Assembly: GCF_000768695.1 (NCBI RefSeq)
Contig: NZ_AVPL01000014.1
Location: 1 to 64,000 of the forward strand
DNA: 64,000 nt
Source: Knoellia aerolata DSM 18566
Lineage (GTDB): Bacteria > Actinomycetota > Actinomycetes > Actinomycetales > Dermatophilaceae
Direction: 5' to 3'
Of the stretch, positions 31,993 through 39,936 are shown piece after piece. The translations under genes were made by a program, and so were the position numbers. Numbering within the stretch: position 1 is the stretch's first letter; every line of letters starts with the position of its first letter. The notes below the pieces were generated by a model. It was not told the origin of the DNA, ran no database searches, and saw only the letters and a list, made by a program, of their open reading frames with translations.

Positions 31993-32625
31993 TCAGGGGC
32001 GGGTGCGCTCGATCGTGCGGGAGACGTGCTGCTGCGCGAGCCGGCGCAGGGCCACGAGGACGGGGTCGACGAGGACGGTGCCGAGGACGACGTGCCGCAC
32101 GGCGGCCTCCGCCTCGCTGGGCACCGACCGCACGTCGACGTCGGCCACCCCCTCCATGTGGTCGGCGTAGCGGTCCATCCGCTCCTCGTCGAGCCCGATG
32201 CCGACGGAGTCGCAGGCGGCCCAGGCGCGCTCGAGGTCCTCGATGAACGGGTCCGCGGGGTCGACCTCCCACCCGCGGCGGTCCATCCACTCGTGGACCC
32301 GGCCCCGCGGCACGACGACGTCGTCGTCGCACGCAGGGACGCCGGTCCCGTCCCCGGCGAGGGTCCGCTGGGCCGCCTCGAGCACGTGCAGTCGGTCCTC
32401 ACCCGGAGAGGCGAGGACGTCGACCACCCGCTTGACGCGCGCGAGGGACATCCCCCCGACCTCGGTGAGCGCCCGCACGAGGCGCACCCGCTCGACGTGC
32501 GTCGCGTCGTAGTCCGCCTGCGTCCGGGACAGCGCCCGGCCGGGGTGCAGCAGGCCCTCGCGCTGGTAGTACTTCAGCGTCGCGACGGCGACACCGGTGG
32601 CGTCGGACAGCTCGGCCAGCCGCAC
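31993..32625 (-). CDS. MerR-family transcriptional regulator
   Basis: This 210-residue protein has a MerR helix-turn-helix (RLAELSDATGVAVATLKYYQREGLL) and a long C-terminal effector domain of about 120 residues without a Cys metal site. It therefore probably senses an organic compound rather than a metal. GTG at 32,625 with GGAGGTG before it is the start. It is divergent from the DUF4188 gene across repeated GATAGT half-sites and most likely regulates that gene. Confidence 0.85.
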   Translation of the reverse strand: MRLAELSDATGVAVATLKYYQREGLLHPGRALSRTQADYDATHVERVRLVRALTEVGGMSLARVKRVVDVLASPGEDRLHVLEAAQRTLAGDGTGVPACDDDVVVPRGRVHEWMDRRGWEVDPADPFIEDLERAWAACDSVGIGLDEERMDRYADHMEGVADVDVRSVPSEAEAAVRHVVLGTVLVDPVLVALRRLAQQHVSRTIERTRP

Positions 32626-32662
32626 GGCACACCTCCACGTTTCGGTTCGACACGGGAACCCC

Positions 32663-32718
32663 TTGACATTGGATAGTAACGCTCCCCAAAATGAGCAGGA
32701 TCAGATAGTTCCACTATC
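32663..32718 (+). promoter_or_regulatory. Promoter and operator of the DUF4188 gene
   Basis: TTGACA (32,663-32,668) and CAAAAT (32,687-32,692) form a promoter with an 18-base spacer. GATAGT half-sites occur at 32,672 and as a perfect dyad GATAGT-TCC-ACTATC (32,704-32,718). They are candidates for MerR binding. Confidence 0.5.
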
Positions 32719-32732
32719 CCAAAGGAGCGACC

Positions 32733-33242
32733 ATGTCCGCGCCGTACACCCGCACGACACACACCTTCGACGGCGACCTCGTCGTCTTCCACATCGGCAT
32801 GACCTTCCGCAAGCCGCACCGCCCGGACCTCTGGATGCCCGTCTTCACCGCGATGCCGAAGATGCTCGCCGAGCTGGAGCGCAACAAGGTCGCCGCCGCC
32901 CGGGGCGAGGCCGAGGACCTCGGCTTCCTCGGGGCACGCCAGTACCTCGGCGCCAGAGGGCCGCTCGTCGTGCAGTGGTGGCGCTCGACCGAGCAGCTCT
33001 ACGCCTACGCGAGCGCGACCGACCACGCCCACCTCCCGGCCTGGCGGGCCTTCAACCAGGCGGTTCGGAAGGGTCCCGGGGCCGTCGGCATCTGGCACGA
33101 GACGTATGCCGTCCGCGCGGGCGGGGTGGAGACGATCTACGGCGGCGCCGAGGGGATCGGCCTCGGCGGAGTCGTCGGCACAGTCCCCGTCGAGCGCCGC
33201 GGCCGCAGCGCCAGCGAGCGTCTCGGCTCGCGCGTGGCCTGA
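32733..33242 (+). CDS. DUF4188 family protein
   Basis: This 169-residue protein matches DUF4188, a ferredoxin-like fold family sometimes named monooxygenase-like: DLVVFHIGMTFRKPHRPDLW, LGARQYLGARGPLVVQWWRS, TDHAHLPAWRAFNQAVRKGPGAVGIWHETY. The WHETY end is conserved in the family. Its reaction is not established. AAGGAG stands 6 bases before the ATG. It is divergent from a MerR regulator that probably senses its substrate. Confidence 0.85.
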   Translation: MSAPYTRTTHTFDGDLVVFHIGMTFRKPHRPDLWMPVFTAMPKMLAELERNKVAAARGEAEDLGFLGARQYLGARGPLVVQWWRSTEQLYAYASATDHAHLPAWRAFNQAVRKGPGAVGIWHETYAVRAGGVETIYGGAEGIGLGGVVGTVPVERRGRSASERLGSRVA

Positions 33243-33291
33243 CGAGCCGCACGGGCGGTGACGCAGGTCACTGACGTGCCCCCGCAAGTCA

Positions 33292-33303
33292 GGACATAGG
33301 TCC
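33292..33303. promoter_or_regulatory. Possible DosR-like site before the DoxX gene
   Basis: GGACATAGGTCC keeps the GGAC-N4-GTCC core of the mycobacterial DosR/DevR box and lies 86 bases before the DoxX-like gene. The match to the full consensus is only partial and no DosR gene is in the window. Confidence 0.3.
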
Positions 33304-33388
33304 CATCCGCGTCTCTCGCAGTGCTCCTAACGTCGTAGGTACCGGAGGGAACGTCCCCCCGACCACCTACCAATTGGAGGTAGACATC

Positions 33389-33985
33389 ATGGCAACCACC
33401 AAGCACAGCGAGGCGGTCCGGGGCATGGAGACACGCACCGACACGCCTGACGGCATCACCCACATGGAGGACGTGGTCCGCAACCCGGTCGCCCGCTGGG
33501 CGCTCGTCGCACTGCGCTACGTGCTCGGCTTCACCTTCCTGTGGCCCTTCCTCGACAAGCTCTTCGGCCTCGGCTACGGCACGCCGGCCGAGAACGCCTG
33601 GATCGACGGCGGGTCCCCGACCACGGGCTTCCTCACGAAGAACCCGGCGGTCGTGGAAGGTCCCTTCGGTGACTTCTTCGCCAACTTCGCCGGCGGTGTC
33701 TGGGACTGGCTGTTCATGTTCGGCCTGCTCGGCATCGGCGTCGCGTTCCTCGCAGGAGCGGGCATGAAGATCGCCGCGTGGGGTGGCACCCTGCTCATGG
33801 CCCTCATGTACTTCGCGGAGTTCCCCATCGGCCGCGACGGCGAGGGCTTCACCAACCCGATCTTCGACAGCCACTGGATCGAGGCGCTGGCGCTCATCGT
33901 CCTCGCCTACACGTTCTCCGGTGACAAGCTCGGCCTCGGCCGCTGGTGGAGCAGGATCGTCGGCAACGACAGCATCCTTCGCTGA
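33389..33985 (+). CDS. DoxX/DoxD-like membrane protein
   Basis: This 198-residue protein has four membrane segments (about 36-55, 108-128, 130-146 and 167-182) and the DoxX-like start RWALVALRYVLGFTFLWPFLDKLFGL. The insert GSPTTGFL between the first two segments resembles the DoxD subunit of thiosulfate:quinone oxidoreductase. A role in quinone-linked oxidation is possible but unproven. The ATG at 33,389 has GGAGG upstream. It is monocistronic, between a possible DosR-like site and a long hairpin. Confidence 0.8.
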   Translation: MATTKHSEAVRGMETRTDTPDGITHMEDVVRNPVARWALVALRYVLGFTFLWPFLDKLFGLGYGTPAENAWIDGGSPTTGFLTKNPAVVEGPFGDFFANFAGGVWDWLFMFGLLGIGVAFLAGAGMKIAAWGGTLLMALMYFAEFPIGRDGEGFTNPIFDSHWIEALALIVLAYTFSGDKLGLGRWWSRIVGNDSILR

Positions 33986-34063
33986 CCCCCTGAACCCGGC
34001 CGCCGCATCCCCTCCGGTGCGGCGGTCGACTCATGCCCGCCCCACCTCCGCCCCTGCAGGACC

Positions 34064-34124
34064 CGTCGAGTGGTCACGACACCCCGGATGCGCACACGGC
34101 ATACGGGGTGTCGTGACCACTCGA
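34064..34124. terminator. 21-bp inverted repeat with 19-base loop
   Basis: Bases 34,064-34,084 and 34,104-34,124 are perfect inverted copies. It lies after the DoxX-like gene and before fhaA and probably ends the former. The loop carries a GGCATAC heptamer. Confidence 0.6.
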
Positions 34125-34215
34125 CTCGCGCTCGCCTCACGAGTCCCCACAGCCCCGGCAGATAGCATCGGCCGGAGCGACCGACCCGAGGACCGACGAG
34201 CGAAGGAGGCGAGCC

Positions 34216-35130
34216 ATGGGCCTGTTCGACCGCATGGAGGGCAAGCTCGAGCGCGCCGTCAACGGCGTCTTCGCCAAGGCGTTCCGCTCCGAGGTGCAGC
34301 CCGTCGAGATCGCGAGCGCGATCCGACGCGCCATGGACGACCGCGCCGCGACCGCCGGCAAGGGGCGCAGCCTCGTCCCCAACGTCTTCACGATCGAGCT
34401 GAGCGAGACCGACTACGAGCGCCTCACCGACCACGGGGCCGAGCTGGAGAACGAGCTCATCGCCGCCGCCGAGGAGCACGCCGACAGCCAGCACTACCAG
34501 CCGGGCGGCCCGATCGACATCCTCTTCGACGAGGACGACGAGCTCGAGACCGGCGTCTTCCGGATCCGCCCCAGCACCGCGAAGCGCCCCCGCGCGACCG
34601 GGACGACCGGCCAGCACCAGCCCGTGCGCCGGTCCTCCCGTCCCGACGCGTATGCCGGTGACTCGCCCGCCGCTGCCCCCGCACCCGTCGCCCCGGTGCC
34701 GACCCCCGCACCCGCCGTCCCGGAGCGGGTGCGGGCGCGGCCGGCCGAGCGCGAGGTGGACGAGGACGAGCTCGGCGAGACCGCGGCATACCGTCCGGCG
34801 AAGCCCCCGGCGGTGAAGCGGCGCACCAACCCGGCCGACCGGCCGTGGCTCGACGTCGACGGCGAGCGCTACCCGCTCATGGGGGCGATCACCGTCCTCG
34901 GCCGCGACGACAGCGCCGACATCATCCTCGACGACCCCGGGATCTCACGCCGGCACAGCGAGATCCGGGTGACCCAGGACGGCCCCCACACGGTCGCGAC
35001 CATCCGCGACCTCGGCTCCACCAACGGCACCTTCGTCAACGGCGAGCGGATCACCAGCGAGCACCTCGCGAGCGGTGACCGGGTCACGGTGGGCCGCACC
35101 TCGGTGACCTACCGCGCCGGCCGTAAGTGA
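34216..35130 (+). CDS. fhaA: FhaA, FHA-domain signalling protein
   Basis: This 304-residue protein has the N-terminal DUF3662 domain (MGLFDRMEGKLERAVNGVFAKAF) and a Pro/Ala-rich linker. A C-terminal FHA domain follows (GRDDSADIILDDPGISRRHSEI, LGSTNGTFVNGE) that binds phosphothreonine. In mycobacteria FhaA links the kinase PknB to control of peptidoglycan synthesis at septum and pole. AAGGAGG precedes the ATG. It opens the fhaA-fhaB-pstP-rodA-pbpA-pknB operon. Confidence 0.95.
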   Translation: MGLFDRMEGKLERAVNGVFAKAFRSEVQPVEIASAIRRAMDDRAATAGKGRSLVPNVFTIELSETDYERLTDHGAELENELIAAAEEHADSQHYQPGGPIDILFDEDDELETGVFRIRPSTAKRPRATGTTGQHQPVRRSSRPDAYAGDSPAAAPAPVAPVPTPAPAVPERVRARPAEREVDEDELGETAAYRPAKPPAVKRRTNPADRPWLDVDGERYPLMGAITVLGRDDSADIILDDPGISRRHSEIRVTQDGPHTVATIRDLGSTNGTFVNGERITSEHLASGDRVTVGRTSVTYRAGRK

Positions 35131-35143
35131 GCGGGACGCACCC

Positions 35144-35686
35144 ATGACCGAGATCACCATCACCATCATGCGCCTGGGCCTCCTCGTGGCCCTCTGGGCG
35201 TTCGTCATCGCCGTCGTCGGCGTGCTCCGCGGTGACCTCTACGGCACGCAGGTGACGCCTCGCCGGCCGGCGCCGCCGCGGGCCGCGACCCCGCGCCCTG
35301 CCGCGCGTGGCTCCAACCCGGCCGCGGTCCCCGCCGAGCAGCGCCCGGTGCCCCGCCCCGCCGCCCGCCGGTTCACGACCCGCTCGCCCGACCGCGACCC
35401 CAGCCACCTGCGTGTCACGAGCGGACCACTCGCCGGGACGAGCCTGCCGCTGCGCGAGGCGGGCATCCTCATCGGGCGCAGCCCCGAGTCGGCCCTCGTG
35501 CTCGACGACGACTTCGCGTCCGGCCGGCACGCTCGCATCTACAAGGGACCGGAGGGCTGGGTCGTCGAGGACCTCGGCTCCACCAACGGCACCTTCATCG
35601 GCCCGATGCGCCTCAGCACCCCCACCCCGGTCACGGCCGGCACCGAGATCCGCTTCGGCACGACCGTCGTCGAGCTGCGGAGGTAG
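35144..35686 (+). CDS. fhaB: FhaB (FipA), membrane-anchored FHA protein
   Basis: This 180-residue protein has one N-terminal membrane segment (LGLLVALWAFVIAVVGVL), a Pro/Arg-rich linker and an FHA domain (GRSPESALVLDDDFASGRHARI, DLGSTNGTFIG). In mycobacteria FipA binds phosphorylated partners such as FtsZ and FtsQ during division. It lies 13 bases after fhaA in the conserved operon, and phosphorylation by PknB is expected from the family. Confidence 0.93.
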   Translation: MTEITITIMRLGLLVALWAFVIAVVGVLRGDLYGTQVTPRRPAPPRAATPRPAARGSNPAAVPAEQRPVPRPAARRFTTRSPDRDPSHLRVTSGPLAGTSLPLREAGILIGRSPESALVLDDDFASGRHARIYKGPEGWVVEDLGSTNGTFIGPMRLSTPTPVTAGTEIRFGTTVVELRR

Positions 35687-35689
35687 CGG

Positions 35690-37081
35690 GTGGCGATCGC
35701 CTTCCACTTCGCCGCCCGCTCCGACGTCGGGATGGTGCGGACGAACAACGAGGACAGCGGGTATGCCGGCCCGCACCTCCTCGCGATGGCCGACGGCATG
35801 GGTGGCCACGCCGGCGGCGACGTCGCGTCGTCGACGATCATGGGCGCGCTCGTCGGCCTCGACGGCGAGTCGTTCTCCGGTGCCGATGCGACCCGGGCCC
35901 TGCTCCGGCGGATCGCCGAGGCCAACGCGGAGCTCGGCCGGATGGTGCAGGAGGACCCCGACCTCGAGGGCATGGGCACGACCCTCATCGCCATCCTGCG
36001 CGCCCGCGACAAGCTCGTCCTCGCCCACATCGGCGACTCGAGGGCCTTCCTCGTGCGCGACGGGCAGGTCGCCCAGATCACCAAGGACCACAGCTTCGTG
36101 CAGTCCCTCGTCGACGAGGGCCGGCTCACCCCCGACGAGGCGAGCACCCACCCGCAGCGCTCGCTCGTCACCCGCGTCCTCACCGGCGCGGAGGACGAGG
36201 AGCCGGACGTCGTCGTGCGCAAGGCTGTCGTCGGCGACCGCTACCTCATCTGCTCCGACGGCCTGTCCGACTACGTCGCCCGCGACACCATCGACGAGAT
36301 CCTCACGACGGAGCGCAAGCCCGACGTCTGCGCCGAGCGGCTCGTCCAGCTCGCCCTGCGGGCGGGCGCCCCCGACAACGTCACCGTCGTCGTCGGCGAC
36401 GTCGTCGACCTCACCAAGGGCCCGGTTCCCAGCGACTCCCCCCAGGTCGTCGGGGCCGCCGCGGCCAACCGTCCACGGACCCGACCGATCCCCGTGACCC
36501 CTGCCGCGAAGGCCGCCGCCCTCTCGCAGGAGGCGACGGGCGCGACCGACCCCGGCGACCTCCAGCTCGCCGAGGAGGGCCCGCGCAGCCGCCGCACGAC
36601 CGCGCTGCGCGCGCTCGGCGCGTCCCTCCTCGCCGCCGTGGTCCTCGTGGCCGGCGGCTATGCGGCATACGCCTGGACGCAGTCCCAGGTCTACGTCGGC
36701 GTCAACGACGGCCGGGTCGCGGTCTTCAAGGGTGTCGACCAGTCCTTCGGGCCGATCGACCTCTCCCGCGCCGAGACCACGAGCGGCATCGACGTCGACG
36801 ACCTGCCCGACTTCTACCGCGGGCAGCTCGGCCGCGGCATCTCGATGGGCACACGCTCCGATGCGGCCGCTCTCGTGCGCAACCTGGAGGTGCAGGCGCA
36901 GGCGTGCCGCTACGCCAAGTCGCAGTCCCGCGACTGCGCGACCGTCCCGACGACCTGGACCACGCCCTCGCCCACCCCGACGCCGACGCCGACGCCGACC
37001 ACCAGTGTCTCGAGCCCGGCCCCGACCCCGACCGGCACGCTCACGGTCGCGCCGACCCCGAGCGCCACGGCTGCACCATGA
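35690..37081 (+). CDS. pstP: PP2C-type Ser/Thr phosphatase PstP
   Basis: This 463-residue membrane phosphatase reverses phosphorylation by the PASTA kinase. Metal-binding motifs of PPM enzymes are present: RTNNEDSG, MADGMGGHAGG, HIGDSRAF, SDGL and DNVTVVV. The catalytic domain spans about 1-240, a linker follows, one membrane segment lies near 310-330, and an extracellular part ends in a Thr/Pro repeat. GTG at 35,690 has GGAGG before it, 4 bases after fhaB. Its stop overlaps the rodA ATG. Confidence 0.94.
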   Translation: MAIAFHFAARSDVGMVRTNNEDSGYAGPHLLAMADGMGGHAGGDVASSTIMGALVGLDGESFSGADATRALLRRIAEANAELGRMVQEDPDLEGMGTTLIAILRARDKLVLAHIGDSRAFLVRDGQVAQITKDHSFVQSLVDEGRLTPDEASTHPQRSLVTRVLTGAEDEEPDVVVRKAVVGDRYLICSDGLSDYVARDTIDEILTTERKPDVCAERLVQLALRAGAPDNVTVVVGDVVDLTKGPVPSDSPQVVGAAAANRPRTRPIPVTPAAKAAALSQEATGATDPGDLQLAEEGPRSRRTTALRALGASLLAAVVLVAGGYAAYAWTQSQVYVGVNDGRVAVFKGVDQSFGPIDLSRAETTSGIDVDDLPDFYRGQLGRGISMGTRSDAAALVRNLEVQAQACRYAKSQSRDCATVPTTWTTPSPTPTPTPTPTTSVSSPAPTPTGTLTVAPTPSATAAP

Positions 37082-38460
37082 CCACCGTCTCCGCCATCCC
37101 CGCCCGCAAGGGCCGCAACGTCGAGCTCGCGCTCCTCGTCTTCGCGGTCGGCATCGTCGCGCTCGCCTACGCCAACGTGGGCCTGGCGGTCGAGGGGACG
37201 ATCCCGCCGAGCCTCATCGCCGTGGGCACCGGCTTCCTCGTCATCACGGTGACGTTCCACCTCGTCATGCGCTGGCGGGCGCCGTACGCCGACCCGCTCA
37301 TCCTCCCGATCGCGACCCTGCTCAACGGGCTCGGGCTCGTCATGATCAACCGGCTCGACCTCGCCAACGGGCGCGACCTCGCCGAGGGGATGGCGCTGCG
37401 CCAGCTCATGTGGAGCGCGATCGCGGCCGGGCTCGCCATCGCGGCGCTCATCATCCTGCGCGACCACCGGATCCTGCGCCGCTACACCTACCTCGCCGGG
37501 GCCCTGGGCTTCGGGCTGCTGCTGCTGCCCCTCGTGCCCGGCCTCGGCCGGGAGAACTACGGCTCCCGCATCTGGATCGCGATCGGTCCGTTCTCGTTCC
37601 AGCCGGGCGAGGTCGCCAAGATCGTCCTCGCGGTGTTCTTCGCCGGCTACCTCGTCCAGACCCGTGACGCGCTCTCCGTCGCCGGCCGCCGCATCCTCGG
37701 CTTCACCCTGCCGCGGGCGCGCGATCTCGGCCCGATCCTCGTCGCGTGGATGCTGTCGGTCGGCGTCCTCGTGCTCGAGAAGGACCTCGGCTCGTCGCTG
37801 CTCTTCTTCGGCCTGTTCGTCGCGATGCTCTACGTCGCGACCGAGCGGACGTCGTGGGTGGCCATCGGCCTGCTCCTCTTCGGCGTCGGCGCGTGGATCG
37901 CCAACATGATCTTCAGCCACGTCCAGAGACGCGTCCTGCTGTGGCTCGACACGTTCAGCCGCGAGGCGCTCGACACCTCCGACCAGCTCGCCCGCGGGCT
38001 CATGGGCATGGCGTCCGGGGGCATGTTCGGCACCGGTCTCGGCCGCGGCCGTCCCGAGCTGACCTACTTCGCCGAGAGCGACTTCATCGTGCCGAGCTTC
38101 GGCGAGGAGATCGGCCTCGTCGGGCTCTTCGCGCTGCTCCTGCTCTACGTCCTGCTCGTCGAGCGGGGCCTGCGCACGGCGATCGGCGCCCGCGACGGCT
38201 TCGGCAAGCTGCTCGCCTCGGGCCTGGCGTTCTCGGTCGCCCTGCAGTGCTTCGTCGTCGTCGGCGGCGTCACCCGGGTCATCCCGCTCACCGGCCTGAC
38301 GATGCCGTTCCTGTCGCAGGGCGGCTCCTCGCTGCTCGCGAACTGGACGCTCGTCGCGCTCCTGCTGCGGATCAGCGACCACGCCCGCAGACCCGTCCCC
38401 GACCCCGAGGTCCCCCACCCCGTGTCCCACGAAAAGACCCAGGTGGTGAAGGTCCGATGA
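37078..38460 (+). CDS. rodA: RodA/FtsW-family peptidoglycan polymerase
   Basis: This 460-residue SEDS protein has about ten membrane segments and polymerises lipid II. Conserved parts seen are FSFQPGEVAKIVLAVFFAGYL, LVLEKDLGSSLLFFGLF (catalytic Asp in the EKDLGSS segment) and ESDFIVPSFGEEIGLVG near the end. GLTMPFLSQGGSSLLANW closes the core. Operon position next to pbpA favours RodA over FtsW. It overlaps pstP upstream and pbpA downstream by four bases each. Confidence 0.94.
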   Translation: MTTVSAIPARKGRNVELALLVFAVGIVALAYANVGLAVEGTIPPSLIAVGTGFLVITVTFHLVMRWRAPYADPLILPIATLLNGLGLVMINRLDLANGRDLAEGMALRQLMWSAIAAGLAIAALIILRDHRILRRYTYLAGALGFGLLLLPLVPGLGRENYGSRIWIAIGPFSFQPGEVAKIVLAVFFAGYLVQTRDALSVAGRRILGFTLPRARDLGPILVAWMLSVGVLVLEKDLGSSLLFFGLFVAMLYVATERTSWVAIGLLLFGVGAWIANMIFSHVQRRVLLWLDTFSREALDTSDQLARGLMGMASGGMFGTGLGRGRPELTYFAESDFIVPSFGEEIGLVGLFALLLLYVLLVERGLRTAIGARDGFGKLLASGLAFSVALQCFVVVGGVTRVIPLTGLTMPFLSQGGSSLLANWTLVALLLRISDHARRPVPDPEVPHPVSHEKTQVVKVR

Positions 38461-39914
38461 ACCGCCCGATCCGCCGTCTCTCCTTCGTCGTCGCCTTCCT
38501 CTTCGCCTCGCTCCTCGTGTCCACGACGATGATCCAGTTCGTCTACGCCAAGGACCTCAACGCGCGCCCGGACAACCGGCGCACCCTGCTCAGCAGCTAC
38601 GCCCGGGAGCGCGGCCAGATCCTCGTCGGCGACACCGCCGTCGCGAAGTCGGTGCCCGTCAGCAACGACTACAAGTGGCTGCGGACCTACCCGCTGGGGG
38701 CGGCCTACGCGCACGTCACCGGCTACTACTCCTTCTACGGCGGCGGCGGCGGCCTCGAGCAGGCCGAGAACGGGCTGCTCTCCGGCAGCAGCGACAAGCT
38801 CGCGTTCCGCCGCGTCTCCGACTTCTTCACCGGTCGTCGGACGACCGGCGCCAGCCTCGAGCTCACCCTCGACGACCGCGTGCAGCAGGCCGCGATCAAG
38901 GCCCTCGACGGGCGCAAGGGCGCCGCCGTCGCGCTCAACCCGTCGACCGGCGAGATCCTCGCGATGGTGAGCAACCCGTCGTACAACCCGGCCACACTGT
39001 CGGGCCACGACCTCGGCAAGGTCGACACGGCATACAAGGCCCTCAACGGCGCGGCCGACAAACCCCTCGTCAACCGGGCCATCGGCGGCGACCTCTACCC
39101 ACCCGGCTCGACCTTCAAGATCGTCACGGCGGCCGCCGCCCTGTCGAGCGGGCGCTTCGCGCCGGACTCGGTGCTGCCCGGGCCGGCCGCGCTCGACCTG
39201 CCGCAGACGACGACCGACCTGCCCAACATCGGCAACCGGGCCTGCGGTGACAACGACGAGACGACGTTCCTGCACGCGATGGAGATCTCCTGCAACAGCG
39301 CGTTCGGCCATCTCGGTCTCGAGCTCGGCGCCGACGCGCTTCGCGACCAGGCCGCGAAGTTCGGCGTCGGTGACCAGCTGTCGATCCCGATGCGGGTCAC
39401 GCCGAGCAGCGTGCCGGCCGAGCTCAACGAGCCGCAGCTGGCCCAGTCGGCGGTCGGCCAGTACGACGTGCGCGTCACGCCCCTGCAGGTCGCGATGTTC
39501 AGCGCCGCCGTCGCCAACCGCGGGATCGTCATGAGGCCGCACCTCGTGCGCTCGGTCCTCTCCAGCGACCTCAGCGTCATCGAGCGCTCCGAGCCCGAGC
39601 AGCTGTCCGAGGCGGTCACGCCCGAGGTCGCTGCCCAGCTCACCGAGATGATGGAGGCCGTCGTCGAGAACGGCAGCGGCAAGCCGGCGCAGGTCGACGG
39701 GGTGCGGGTCGCGGGCAAGACCGGCACCGCCGAGCACGACCCGGAGCAGCGGGCGCACGCGTGGTTCACCGGCTTCGCACCGGCGCAGGACCCGCAGATC
39801 GCCGTCGCCGTGGTCGTCGAGAGCGGCGGCGACGCCGACAGCGAGGCGCGCGGGGGTGGCGCCGTCGGCGGGCCCATCGCCAAGGCCATGATCGAGGCAG
39901 GGCTGAAGAGGTGA
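38457..39914 (+). CDS. pbpA: Class B penicillin-binding protein PbpA
   Basis: This 485-residue transpeptidase crosslinks peptidoglycan together with RodA. One membrane segment (about 9-27) is followed by the dimerisation domain and the transpeptidase motifs PPGSTFKIV (SxxK), ISCNSAF (SxN) and AGKTGTAEHD (KTG). Length and order match PbpA of mycobacteria and corynebacteria. The ATG overlaps the rodA stop. Confidence 0.94.
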   Translation: MNRPIRRLSFVVAFLFASLLVSTTMIQFVYAKDLNARPDNRRTLLSSYARERGQILVGDTAVAKSVPVSNDYKWLRTYPLGAAYAHVTGYYSFYGGGGGLEQAENGLLSGSSDKLAFRRVSDFFTGRRTTGASLELTLDDRVQQAAIKALDGRKGAAVALNPSTGEILAMVSNPSYNPATLSGHDLGKVDTAYKALNGAADKPLVNRAIGGDLYPPGSTFKIVTAAAALSSGRFAPDSVLPGPAALDLPQTTTDLPNIGNRACGDNDETTFLHAMEISCNSAFGHLGLELGADALRDQAAKFGVGDQLSIPMRVTPSSVPAELNEPQLAQSAVGQYDVRVTPLQVAMFSAAVANRGIVMRPHLVRSVLSSDLSVIERSEPEQLSEAVTPEVAAQLTEMMEAVVENGSGKPAQVDGVRVAGKTGTAEHDPEQRAHAWFTGFAPAQDPQIAVAVVVESGGDADSEARGGGAVGGPIAKAMIEAGLKR

Positions 39915-39936
39915 GCACGTCATGAGGGGGGAGACG

